Shown here one piece after another: positions 33,308-42,227 of a stretch of DNA of 48,389 bases (its first letter is position 1; every line of letters starts with the position of its first letter). The notes below the pieces were generated by a model, which was not told where the DNA came from, did not search any database, and was given only the letters and a program-made list of their open reading frames with translations. This DNA comes from Bacilli bacterium. GTDB taxonomy: Bacteria; Bacillota_I; Bacilli_A; RF39; UBA660. The DNA is taken from assembly GCA_017432825.1 (NCBI GenBank), contig JAFRIJ010000008.1, positions 1 through 48,389 of the forward strand. Direction: 5' to 3'. A program made the translations under genes and the position numbers.

Positions 33308-35885
33308 ATACTCCTGTTTGATAATTATTTTTTTTAATATATATTTTTCTTATCATATCAATAGGTATTACTGTTATTGATAGAAAAATCATTATTATAA
33401 ATTCTTTTATATTTAATCCACTTGTACGAAATAGTTTTCCCCCATAATAAATCATTATTATTTGAATAAACGCTACTAAACAAATTATAGCTAGGAATAC
33501 TTTATTCTTTGTTATATTTCCAAGTATATTCAACCTATTAGTTCTAGCATTAAAACTATTAAAAATACTCATAAAAATAAATAATCCAAAGAAAGCTGTT
33601 AATAAATAAGTGTTATTATTTCTAAATAGATTTTTAATAAGTGGTGTTTTTAAAAACATAATACATAGTATAGAACTATATAATCCAGTTATTAATATTT
33701 CATTTAACATATATTTATTTATTATTTCTTCATTTCTTTTTTTTGGTTTTTCTTCCATATATTCTTTTAATGGTGGTTCAAAAGAGAATGCCAATCCTGC
33801 TAAAGTATCCATTACCATATTTATCCATAACATTTGTATTACTGTTACAGGAGCTGGTATTCCAATAAATGGGCCTATTATACTTATGCTAACTGCGCAT
33901 AAATTTACTGTTAATTGAAAAATAATAAATTTTCTTATGCTTTTAAATATTGTTCTTCCAAAGAGAATAGATGTTTCTATTGATTTAATATTATCATCTA
34001 ATATTATTATATCAGATGCTTCTTTAGCTACTTCAGTACCGCTTCCCATACTAAAACCTATATCTGCTTTTTTTAATGCTATGGCATCGTTTACTCCATC
34101 TCCTGTCATTCCTACTACTAATCCTTTGCTTTTGGCGATTCTTACTAATCTACTTTTATCTTCAGGTAATGCTCTTGATACCACTTTTAAATTAGGTAGT
34201 ATTTTTTTTATCTCTTCGTCTGTTAAATTATTCAAATCATTACTTGTTAATGATATATCTTTTTCATTATTAATTATTCCTACTTCTTTAGCAATACTTT
34301 CAGCTGTATTTTTATTATCTCCTGTTAGCATTACTACATTTATTCCAGCATTATTTATTGTTCTTATTGCACTTATACTTTCTTTTCTAATATCGTCTTT
34401 TATTAAGAGAAATCCTATTAATATTAAATCATCTAATGAATTATCATCATTGTTGTTATAAGCAAGAGCTACCACTCTTATTCCTTTACTTGTAATTTTA
34501 TTTATTTCGTTATAAATATTATCTTTATGTAATATTAAGTGTTTATAATTATTTTCATCTAAATATCTTTCACATTTAGGTATTATTACTTCTGATGCTC
34601 CTTTTACTAATTTATATTTCTTTTTATTATCCTCAATAACACATAAAGAATATTTATTCTTGCTATTAAAATAAATTCTAGATAATTCTTTTATATTTTT
34701 ATCTTTTTTCTTTTTTATAAAATTTAATATAGATTTATCAGTAATATTACCCCCTATTATTTGATTAGAATTATTATCATAAGAACTTTCATTGTTATAG
34801 ATTAGATTTTTTTCTAAGATATTTTTATATTCTTTAGATAAGTTATTTAGATTATTATACTTTTTGTTATTTGCTAGTAATAAACTAGTTACTTCTAATT
34901 TTCCTTTAGTAATAGTTCCAGTTTTATCTGTAAATAAGATATTCATACTACCTGACGTTTCTATTCCAACTAATTTCCTTACTAAAACATTATTTCTTAG
35001 CATTCTTTTCATATTAGATGATAATACTAGTGTTACCATCATAGGTAATCCTTCTGGTACACTTACTACTATTATAGTTACAGATAATGTTAATGCATGT
35101 AATATATAGGCAAATAATAATGAAATATTTGATATAGTACTTATTATTTTATCTATTTGAAATCCATTAGAAATAATTATTTTATTAAATAAGTAACTTA
35201 CACTTACTAATACTGAACCTATATAACCTAGTTTACTTATTTGTCCTGCTAAGACATTTAATCTTTCTTTTAATGGAGAGATATCACTTTTTTCTCCTAA
35301 CTCTTTAACCATTTTCCCATAGTAAGTGTTATTTCCTATTTTGTCTACTAGGATATTAGCATTACCATTATATACGACACATCCTCTATAAACATAATCA
35401 TTTTCCTTTTTATTAACACTTTTGGTTTCACCATTCATTGATGATTCATCTATTTCTATATTACCACTTATAATTATTCCATCCGCTCCTATTTTATCGC
35501 CCGAACTTAATACTAGAATATCTCCTTTAACTATATCATCAATTAATATTTCTATAACTTGTCCATTTCTTTTTACTTTACATTTTATTTTAGATGATTC
35601 TTCTTGTAATCTTTCAAATGCTTTAGATGACCCATACTCACTTATTGTAGATATTAATGACGCTATAATAATAGAAATAACAATACCTACTGTTTCATAC
35701 CAATCAAAATCTTTAATTAAGAATATTGTTTTTATTCCTAGTGCTATTAAAAGTATTCTAATTATTGGGTCTCCTAGGCTTTCTAATAATAGTTTAAAAA
35801 ATGTATCTTTTTTTACTCCCGTTATTTCATTTGTACCATATTTTTTTCTATTTACAATTACTTCTTTATTAGTTAGTCCATTCAT
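33306..35885 (-). CDS. Calcium-translocating P-type ATPase (PMCA-type)
   Basis: A P-IIB-type ATPase that would pump Ca2+ out of the cell. From the ATG at 35885 (four bases after GGTGAT) it has 859 aa. It shows an N-terminal cation-ATPase domain, an actuator loop with MNGETKS (TGES site as NGET), VPEGLP in M4 (about 276-281), the phosphorylated Asp320 in DKTGT, the hinge GDGVND, and NMVMDTLAGLAF in M6. Ten membrane segments fit the family. The M4 and M6 residues are those of Ca2+ pumps and not of Na+/K+ pumps. It stands alone between a shared terminator and a 180-base upstream gap. Confidence 0.93.
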   Translation of the reverse strand: MNGLTNKEVIVNRKKYGTNEITGVKKDTFFKLLLESLGDPIIRILLIALGIKTIFLIKDFDWYETVGIVISIIIASLISTISEYGSSKAFERLQEESSKIKCKVKRNGQVIEILIDDIVKGDILVLSSGDKIGADGIIISGNIEIDESSMNGETKSVNKKENDYVYRGCVVYNGNANILVDKIGNNTYYGKMVKELGEKSDISPLKERLNVLAGQISKLGYIGSVLVSVSYLFNKIIISNGFQIDKIISTISNISLLFAYILHALTLSVTIIVVSVPEGLPMMVTLVLSSNMKRMLRNNVLVRKLVGIETSGSMNILFTDKTGTITKGKLEVTSLLLANNKKYNNLNNLSKEYKNILEKNLIYNNESSYDNNSNQIIGGNITDKSILNFIKKKKDKNIKELSRIYFNSKNKYSLCVIEDNKKKYKLVKGASEVIIPKCERYLDENNYKHLILHKDNIYNEINKITSKGIRVVALAYNNNDDNSLDDLILIGFLLIKDDIRKESISAIRTINNAGINVVMLTGDNKNTAESIAKEVGIINNEKDISLTSNDLNNLTDEEIKKILPNLKVVSRALPEDKSRLVRIAKSKGLVVGMTGDGVNDAIALKKADIGFSMGSGTEVAKEASDIIILDDNIKSIETSILFGRTIFKSIRKFIIFQLTVNLCAVSISIIGPFIGIPAPVTVIQMLWINMVMDTLAGLAFSFEPPLKEYMEEKPKKRNEEIINKYMLNEILITGLYSSILCIMFLKTPLIKNLFRNNNTYLLTAFFGLFIFMSIFNSFNARTNRLNILGNITKNKVFLAIICLVAFIQIIMIYYGGKLFRTSGLNIKEFIIMIFLSITVIPIDMIRKIYIKKNNYQTGV

Positions 35886-36051
35886 TATTATCACCTATAA
35901 CATAATATTTAGCTAATAATACTTTTATGATAATATTATTTAGACAAAAAATTAGTTATATTTTTATTTTCTTTTAAACTGTTATTCTTTAAATTATTAA
36001 TGAATACATACTAACTACCACCCTATGTTATAACATATTTTAGATAAAGAA
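35886..36051. other. AT-rich gap upstream of the Ca2+ ATPase gene, with a palindrome
   Basis: The longest untranslated stretch inside the gene-dense part. It contains the perfect palindrome ATGTTATAACAT (36025-36036). A related CCTATAACATAATAT sequence (minus-strand ATATTATGTTATAGG) lies at about 35892-35906, just before the ATPase start. On the minus strand AGGGTGGT is followed by a six-codon frame (MYSLII, about 36009 to 35989). No clear promoter or RNA gene is seen. A regulator site is possible but not shown. Confidence 0.3.
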
Positions 36052-36071
36052 AAAGCAACTAATGTTGCTTT
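36052..36071 (-). terminator. Terminator after the Pro-rich membrane protein gene
   Basis: AAAGCAAC and GTTGCTTT with a four-base loop, followed on the minus strand by a U-rich run. Confidence 0.85.
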
Positions 36072-36072
36072 A

Positions 36073-37050
36073 TTATTCAAAATTTTTTATTATCCAGTTA
36101 TTATTTTCTTTAACAAATGACGCTTTGTACTCTTGATTTATTTCTCCTAATGTATATGACGTTTTAACCTCAAAACTATCTTCTTCTTTGTTTTCAACGT
36201 TATATTTTAATATGTTCTGTTTTGTTATATTCTCTTCTGTACTAAAAACAGATAAATCTTTACCAGATGCTACATATGAACAATATAATTTTCCATCTTG
36301 TTCTATATAGCTGTTAGTATCCGTTGCAAAGTATTTATTTAAAACGTCTGTAGTCATTATTGTATTTAAAAATTTCTTTAATTCATCTATTGTTTTGTAT
36401 TTTGTTGAAACTCTGTATGAAAAAGCATCTTTTGTTAAATCACTATTTTCACTTGCTCCACAATAAGTATATGCACCATTTTTTTGATTGGCTAGGCTTA
36501 ATATTGTTGGAACTTTTTCTTTAGCAATTGATTCATAGTCTGTTACCTCATCATTTTGCATTTCTTCATTTGTATTATCTGTTACTGTTGTTCCTGAATT
36601 AGTATTATTACTTTTTGTAGTTTTATTGGCAAAGAAATAGTTGTATCCAAAATAAATTGCTCCTCCTATTAATGCTACAAACATTAATACTATTAATACT
36701 GGATTAGATTTTTGTTTTGGTGGCTTTTCAGGTGCAGCAGGTTGTTCTGGTGCTTGATTTTCCATTGGTGTTATTGTTGGTTGTGGTTGTTGATCTGGCA
36801 TTGGATTTTGTACCTGTGCTCCCATATTCATTTGTTGTGGATTTATTGATTGCTCTGGCATTGGATTTACCATGTTAACATTCATTGGTTGTGCAACTGG
36901 TTCTTGTGGTGGTACCATTCCTTGATTCATTGGTTGTGCAACTGGTTCTTGTACTGGGTTTGGTATTGGTTGTGGATTAACTGGTTCTGTGTTTGGCATT
37001 GGTTGTGGTGTTATATTATTATTTAAATTTTGATTTAAATCGTTATTCAT
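36073..37050 (-). CDS. Pro/Gln/Asn-rich single-pass membrane protein with external domain
   Basis: A 325-aa protein. Residues 1-113 are low-complexity and rich in Pro, Gln, Asn and Met, with repeats such as QEPVAQPMN. After a KPPKQKSNP stretch comes one membrane segment (about 117-140). An Asn/Thr-rich linker and a globular external domain follow (about 175-325) with a Cys pair (YCGASE and LYCSYV). The domain ends in a beta-rich KASFVKENNNWIIKNF stretch. Its length and pattern recall IseA-type DL-endopeptidase inhibitors or NTF2-like stress domains, but neither is certain. The PPQEPVAQ motif is shared with the ezrA-linked repeat protein. Confidence 0.75.
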   Translation of the reverse strand: MNNDLNQNLNNNITPQPMPNTEPVNPQPIPNPVQEPVAQPMNQGMVPPQEPVAQPMNVNMVNPMPEQSINPQQMNMGAQVQNPMPDQQPQPTITPMENQAPEQPAAPEKPPKQKSNPVLIVLMFVALIGGAIYFGYNYFFANKTTKSNNTNSGTTVTDNTNEEMQNDEVTDYESIAKEKVPTILSLANQKNGAYTYCGASENSDLTKDAFSYRVSTKYKTIDELKKFLNTIMTTDVLNKYFATDTNSYIEQDGKLYCSYVASGKDLSVFSTEENITKQNILKYNVENKEEDSFEVKTSYTLGEINQEYKASFVKENNNWIIKNFE

Positions 37051-37089
37051 TTTTTACAACTCCTTCTATTATGTAATAATTATATAATA

Positions 37090-37132
37090 AAAAAAAGTGT
37101 AAAGCAATCTTTTTTTTATTCTTTACACTTTT
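37090..37132 (-). terminator. Terminator after uvrA
   Basis: AAAAGTGTAAAG pairs with CTTTACACTTTT across a 16-base loop; the arms overlap the last codons of uvrA. A U run follows on the minus strand. Confidence 0.75.
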
Positions 37133-39936
37133 AATATGTCTTTTAGAAATTGGCCTGTATAAGATTCTTTTACTTTTGATACATCTTCAGGTGTTCCAGT
37201 AGCAACTATTTCTCCACCATCATTACCACCTTCTGGTCCTAAATCTATTATATAGTCTGCTACTTTTATAACATCTAAATTATGTTCTATTACAAGTACT
37301 GTGTCTCCATTATCTACTATTCTTTCTAATATTAATAATAATTTCTTTATATCATGAGAATGTAATCCTGTTGTTGGTTCATCTAGAATAAATAAACTCT
37401 TACCTGTTGGTTTCTTTTGTAATTCTTTTGCTAATTTTACTCTTGCTGCTTCTCCTCCTGATAAGGTTGGAGCTGGTTGTCCTAATTTTACATAATCTAA
37501 TCCTACATCTGATAATACTTGTAATTTATGTTTTACTTTTGGATGATTTTCAAAGAATATTAAAGCTTCTTCTACTGTCATATTTAAAACATCATTTATT
37601 GATTTCCCTTTATATTTTATAGATAACGTTTCACTGTTATAACGTGTTCCATTACATACTTCACATGGTACGTATACATCTGGTAAGAAATGCATTTCTA
37701 TTTTCTTTACGCCATCTCCCCAACATGCTTCACATCTTCCACCTTTTACATTAAATGAAAATCTTCCTTTATCATATCCTCTTATTTTTGCTTCTTTAGT
37801 TTCAGCAAATATCTCTCTTATATCATCGAAGACTCCTACGTATGTAGCAGGATTACTTCTTGGTGTTCTTCCTATTGGAGATTGTGATATATCTACTACT
37901 TTATCTATATTATCTAATCCTTTGATAGTTTTATGTAATCCTGGCATTTCTTTAGTTTTATATAAATAGTTTCTTGCACTTTTATATAATATTTCATTTA
38001 CTAATGTAGATTTACCACTTCCTGATACTCCTGTTACGCATGTAAATGTTCCTAGTGGTATTTTTACATCAATGTTTTTTAAATTGTGTTGTTTGGCACC
38101 TTTTATTTCAATAAATTTTTTATTACCTTTTCTTCTCTTTTTAGGTATATCTATTTTTAATTTTCCTGTTAAATATTTTCCTGTTAAACTATTATTATTT
38201 TTCATAACTTCTTCTGGTGTTCCACATGCTACTACTTCTCCGCCATGTTCTCCTGCAAAAGGTCCGATATCTACTAAATAATCTGCTGATAGCATTGTTT
38301 CAGTATCATGTTCTACTACTATTAAAGAATTACCTAAATCTCTCATTTCTAATAGTGAATTTATTAATTTTTGATTATCTCTTTGATGTAATCCTATACT
38401 TGGTTCATCTAGTACATATAAAACTCCTGTTAATTTAGAACCTATTTGAGTAGCAAGTCTTATTCTTTGGCTTTCTCCTCCTGATAGGCTTCCTGCATTT
38501 CTAGATAATGTTAAATAATCTAATCCTACATTAATTAAGAAATCTAATCTATTATTTATTTCTTTTAATAATATATTTGATATTTCTTCTTGTTCTTTAG
38601 TTAGTTTTAATTTAGATAAGAATTCTTTTAATTCTTTTATAGACATATTTGTTACATCATAAATACTTTTCTTATTAATTAGTACTGATAGAACGCTTGG
38701 TTTTAATCTTGCTCCGTGGCACTCATCACATGGTAGTTCCATCATAAACTGTTCTATCCATTCTCTTATCCAGCCACTTTTTGTTTCTATATATCTTCTT
38801 TCTAAATTAGTTATTATTCCTTCAAAGTAATCATATGTATTTCTAGTATTACCATTTTTAGATACATAATTAAATTCTATTGGTTCTTTTGAACCATATA
38901 GTATTATATCTAATTTTTCTTTTGGTAATTTTTTTAATGGTAAGTCTAAGTCTATATCATAATATTTACTTACTGCTCTTATTTGAGTATTTACAATATT
39001 ATTACCATCCTCCATAGATATTGTTTTAATAGCACCTTCATTTATTGATTTTTCTTTATCTACTACTAAGTCAACATTTATTTTATATTCTACTCCTAAT
39101 CCTTTACATGATGGGCACGCTCCATATGGAGCATTAAAAGAAAATATTCTTGGTTCTAATTCTTCTAATGAATAATCACAATATGGACATGCATATTCTT
39201 CTGAAAATAATATTTCTCCAATACCAACCATATCTATTATAACTTTTCCATGAGAAAGTTTAGTACTATTTTCTATAGCTTCATATAATCTACTTCTAAT
39301 ATCTTCTTTTATTATTAATCTATCTATAATTACATTTATATTATGTTTTTTATTTTTATCTAAAGTAATATCTTCTGATAAATCATATAATTCATTATCT
39401 ATTTTTACTCTTATATATCCTTCTTTTCTTAAATCATCTAATAAGTCTTTATGAGTACCTTTTTCTCCTTTTACTATAGGAGATGTTACCATTATCTTAG
39501 TACCATTTTCATAAGATAATACTTTATTTACCATTTCTTCTATACTTTGACTGGTAATAGGTATATGATGATTTGGACAATGAGGTATACCAATTCTCGA
39601 ATATAATAGTCTTAAATAATCATATATTTCTGTTACTGTACCTACTGTTGATCTAGGATTTTTATTAGTTGTTTTTTGATCGATACTAATAGATGGTGAA
39701 AGTCCTTCAATAGTATCTACATCTGGTTTTTCTGTTAATCCTAAGAATTGTCTAGCATATGATGATAATGATTCTACATATCTTCTTTGTCCTTCAGCAT
39801 ATATGGTGTCAAATGCTAAAGATGATTTACCACTTCCTGATACTCCTGTTAACACTACTAATTTGTTTTTAGGAATATCTATATCTATATTCTTTAAATT
39901 ATTTACTCTTGCTCCTCTTATTATTATATTATCCAT
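37123..39936 (-). CDS. uvrA: Excinuclease ABC subunit A (UvrA)
   Basis: UvrA is the damage-recognition ATPase of nucleotide excision repair. The 937-aa length is normal. Two ABC modules are complete: Walker A GVSGSGKSS (about 31-39) and GVSGSGKST in the second half; signatures SLSGGESQRIRLA and TLSGGEAARVKLA; zinc modules CPYC...CPSC and CEAC...CEVC. uvrB is not adjacent, unlike in many Firmicutes. The gene has its own promoter. Confidence 0.98.
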   Translation of the reverse strand: MDNIIIRGARVNNLKNIDIDIPKNKLVVLTGVSGSGKSSLAFDTIYAEGQRRYVESLSSYARQFLGLTEKPDVDTIEGLSPSISIDQKTTNKNPRSTVGTVTEIYDYLRLLYSRIGIPHCPNHHIPITSQSIEEMVNKVLSYENGTKIMVTSPIVKGEKGTHKDLLDDLRKEGYIRVKIDNELYDLSEDITLDKNKKHNINVIIDRLIIKEDIRSRLYEAIENSTKLSHGKVIIDMVGIGEILFSEEYACPYCDYSLEELEPRIFSFNAPYGACPSCKGLGVEYKINVDLVVDKEKSINEGAIKTISMEDGNNIVNTQIRAVSKYYDIDLDLPLKKLPKEKLDIILYGSKEPIEFNYVSKNGNTRNTYDYFEGIITNLERRYIETKSGWIREWIEQFMMELPCDECHGARLKPSVLSVLINKKSIYDVTNMSIKELKEFLSKLKLTKEQEEISNILLKEINNRLDFLINVGLDYLTLSRNAGSLSGGESQRIRLATQIGSKLTGVLYVLDEPSIGLHQRDNQKLINSLLEMRDLGNSLIVVEHDTETMLSADYLVDIGPFAGEHGGEVVACGTPEEVMKNNNSLTGKYLTGKLKIDIPKKRRKGNKKFIEIKGAKQHNLKNIDVKIPLGTFTCVTGVSGSGKSTLVNEILYKSARNYLYKTKEMPGLHKTIKGLDNIDKVVDISQSPIGRTPRSNPATYVGVFDDIREIFAETKEAKIRGYDKGRFSFNVKGGRCEACWGDGVKKIEMHFLPDVYVPCEVCNGTRYNSETLSIKYKGKSINDVLNMTVEEALIFFENHPKVKHKLQVLSDVGLDYVKLGQPAPTLSGGEAARVKLAKELQKKPTGKSLFILDEPTTGLHSHDIKKLLLILERIVDNGDTVLVIEHNLDVIKVADYIIDLGPEGGNDGGEIVATGTPEDVSKVKESYTGQFLKDILKV

Positions 39937-39967
39937 AATTACACCTCAAATTCATAATACCTATAGT

Positions 39968-39995
39968 ATTATAACATATAGTAAATATTTTACAA
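39968..39995 (-). promoter_or_regulatory. Promoter of uvrA
   Basis: On the minus strand TTGTAA (39990-39995), 16 bases, then TATAAT with upstream TG (TGTTATAAT). No clear LexA-type palindrome overlaps it. Confidence 0.6.
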
Positions 39996-40000
39996 GTAAA

Positions 40001-40021
40001 AAGGTACTAGTAAATAGTACC
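40001..40021 (-). terminator. Terminator after the 163-aa gene
   Basis: GGTACTA and TAGTACC with a five-base loop, then a run of U on the minus strand, just past the stop codon at 40024. Confidence 0.8.
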
Positions 40022-40023
40022 AT

Positions 40024-40515
40024 TTATTTTTTTAATGTGTATTTTCTTTTAAATACGTCGTAGTCTTTTTCTTGAAAATATGATATAAAATTAAGAACGC
40101 TTTCTTTTCTTTTGTAGATAGATTTAAACAATTCTAATTCTTCTTTAGTTAATTTGTATCCTTGGATAAATCTAAGTAATCTTTGTTCATGTAAATTTAG
40201 AGCATAATCTATTATTTCTTCTCTTGTTAAGAGTTTATCTATATATATTTTATTTGTACATCCTAGATCATAATATCCATAGTATTCATCATCATACCAA
40301 TCTATATTACCTAAGGCTAATACTTTACATAGAATGATTTTTTCCTCTAGTCCGTTAACATATCTTAGTGTATCTTCTAGTCTAGAGGCAAAATGATATC
40401 CATGTTTATGATATTTTATTTCTCCATCGATTTCATATATATTGTTTGGTTCCATTATAATGTCGTTAAATGTTTTAAAATCTTTATTAAAGCTTTTATA
40501 TCCATTATTATTCAT
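40024..40515 (-). CDS. Hypothetical protein, DUF7666-like
   Basis: A 163-aa soluble protein. Its middle reads YHKHGYHFASRLEDTLRYV, then KIILCKVLALGNI and CTNKIYIDKLLTREE. This resembles the 'GYHF-C-LEDTL...EV-ALGDI...TNKI' pattern of a small domain found in phage and bacterial proteins (DUF7666-like). The second half is helical and highly charged. No catalytic residues are obvious. It is the last gene after sigH, 17 bases downstream, where other Bacilli usually have rpmG-secE-nusG. Function unknown. Confidence 0.65.
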   Translation of the reverse strand: MNNNGYKSFNKDFKTFNDIIMEPNNIYEIDGEIKYHKHGYHFASRLEDTLRYVNGLEEKIILCKVLALGNIDWYDDEYYGYYDLGCTNKIYIDKLLTREEIIDYALNLHEQRLLRFIQGYKLTKEELELFKSIYKRKESVLNFISYFQEKDYDVFKRKYTLKK

Positions 40516-40532
40516 AGTTTTATTTCCTAATA

Positions 40533-41144
40533 TTATAAATTATCTTGTAATTCTTTTATTTTTGTTTTTATTCTTTGAATAGCGTTATCTATACTCTTTG
40601 GATCTTTATCTAGGATATCTGCTATTTCCTTATAGTTAAAGTTTTGTAGTTTTAGGTTAAAGACACATTCTTCTAAATCTGTTAATTTCTTTTTTATTTT
40701 GTTATATAATTCTTGGTATTCTACTTCCTCTAGTAGTCCTAATTCTGGATTATCTGTATTATCTTTTAAGTAATCTATTAAATTTATATCTTTTTCTGTA
40801 TCTAAAGATTCTAATGGTATTGCTTCATTTAATATTCTATATTTATCTCTATTTACTCTTTTTATTTCTGTTAATATTTGTCTATCCATGCATAAATTGG
40901 TGAATGTATAGAATGTTACATTATCATCAGGATTAAAATCTTTTATTGATTCTTCAAATCCTACTAAACATTCTTGCATTAAATCAGATAATTCTATACC
41001 TTTATTACTTACATATTTATAATACTTTTTACTTTTTAAATCTATTAATGGTTTATATTTAGTATGTAATAGGTTTAATGCTTCTTCATTATGTTCTTTT
41101 GCCAAAGATATAAGTTCGTTATCATTTAATTCTCTATAATCCAT
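40533..41144 (-). CDS. sigH: RNA polymerase sigma factor SigH
   Basis: A sigma-70 factor of 203 aa. Region 2 includes DLMQECLVGFEESIKDFNPD, FYTFTNLCMDRQILTEIKRVNR, and region 4 has a helix-turn-helix (YKEIADILDKDPKSIDNAIQRIK). Synteny mrnC-rlmB-sigH matches the B. subtilis yazC-yacO-(yacP)-sigH locus, with yacP missing. In spore formers SigH directs transition-state and early sporulation genes; in related non-spore formers it controls competence. The start codon directly follows the rlmB stop. Confidence 0.88.
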   Translation of the reverse strand: MDYRELNDNELISLAKEHNEEALNLLHTKYKPLIDLKSKKYYKYVSNKGIELSDLMQECLVGFEESIKDFNPDDNVTFYTFTNLCMDRQILTEIKRVNRDKYRILNEAIPLESLDTEKDINLIDYLKDNTDNPELGLLEEVEYQELYNKIKKKLTDLEECVFNLKLQNFNYKEIADILDKDPKSIDNAIQRIKTKIKELQDNL

Positions 41145-41843
41145 TTAATCAACCATCCTTGATAATATTATTCCACATGATACTGATGCATTTAAACTAT
41201 CTATTTTACCTTTCATGGGAATTGTTACTATATAATCACAGTTATTTTTTACTACATTACTTATACCTTTTCCTTCATTTCCTATTACTAAACATGTATT
41301 CATATTATAATCTATTTTTCTATAATCTGTTCCTTTCATGTCTGTACCTATTATCCAATAGTTATTTTCTTTTAATTTTTTTATTGCTACTTGTAAATTA
41401 GGCACTTTAATAATACTAATATGTTCTATAGCACCTACTGATGTTTTTACTACTGTACTGTTAATACTTACTGATCTATCATTTGGTATTATTATTCCCA
41501 TAATTCCTAATGCTTCACAAGTTCTTATTATGGCACCAAAGTTATGAGGATCTTCTAGATGATCTAACATTACTAATCTAACATTATTCTTATTATTAAT
41601 TTTTGATAATAATTCTTCTAGGGTATACGTTTTTATATCGTCTATTTCTAATATAATTCCTTGATGAAGTCCTTCTACTTTACTATTTAATACTCTATTA
41701 TCTACAAAATGAATGCTAACCTTTTTTTCTCTTAATTTATTTATTATATCTTGTTCTTTAAAGTTATTACTTATATATGCTTTATTTATTTTGTCATTAG
41801 TGTCCAGTTTTTCTCTTATAACATTTTTTCCATAAATATACAT
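41145..41843 (-). CDS. rlmB: 23S rRNA (guanosine-2'-O-)-methyltransferase RlmB family (TrmH/SPOUT)
   Basis: This SpoU-family enzyme methylates ribose in RNA; RlmB targets G2251 of 23S rRNA (E. coli numbering). The 232-aa protein has an N-terminal substrate-binding domain (1-75) and the SPOUT knot with DHLEDPHNFGAIIRTCEA, VIGNEGKGIS and SLNASVSCGIIL, all conserved. Its start codon overlaps the mrnC stop by one base, and the next gene is sigH. Confidence 0.93.
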   Translation of the reverse strand: MYIYGKNVIREKLDTNDKINKAYISNNFKEQDIINKLREKKVSIHFVDNRVLNSKVEGLHQGIILEIDDIKTYTLEELLSKINNKNNVRLVMLDHLEDPHNFGAIIRTCEALGIMGIIIPNDRSVSINSTVVKTSVGAIEHISIIKVPNLQVAIKKLKENNYWIIGTDMKGTDYRKIDYNMNTCLVIGNEGKGISNVVKNNCDYIVTIPMKGKIDSLNASVSCGIILSRMVD

Positions 41844-42217
41844 TATTTCACCTCGATATAATTTAATATTTCCTTTAATCTATCTTGTCTATTAGATAGA
41901 TATAGGTAGCCTAATAAGGCTTCAAAACCTGTAGATAATTTATATGTTATTATGTCTGTATTCTTTGGATGATTACTTCTTTTATTATTTCTTCCTCTTT
42001 TTACAACATCTAATTCTTCTTCTGTTAGTAAATCATTCTCTATTAGATTATTAAGTATTCTAGCTTGTCCTTTAGCAGATACATATTTAGTAGATACTTT
42101 TTGTAATAATTCAACTTTTTGTATTCCTTTGTTAATTAGTGATTCTCTTATATATAAATCAAATATACTATCTCCTAGATATGCTAGCGCTATAATATTT
42201 ATAGTATCTATATTCAT
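41843..42217 (-). CDS. mrnC: Mini-ribonuclease III
   Basis: MrnC trims 23S rRNA precursors. The 124-aa protein is an RNase III catalytic domain without the double-strand-binding domain. It has the LAYLGDSIFDLYIRE motif with catalytic Asp and Glu, KGQARILNNL, and GFEALLGYLYL (second acidic Glu). Length and position before rlmB are as in B. subtilis. GGGGGAT marks the start. Confidence 0.93.
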   Translation of the reverse strand: MNIDTINIIALAYLGDSIFDLYIRESLINKGIQKVELLQKVSTKYVSAKGQARILNNLIENDLLTEEELDVVKRGRNNKRSNHPKNTDIITYKLSTGFEALLGYLYLSNRQDRLKEILNYIEVK

Positions 42218-42227
42218 ATAATCCCCC

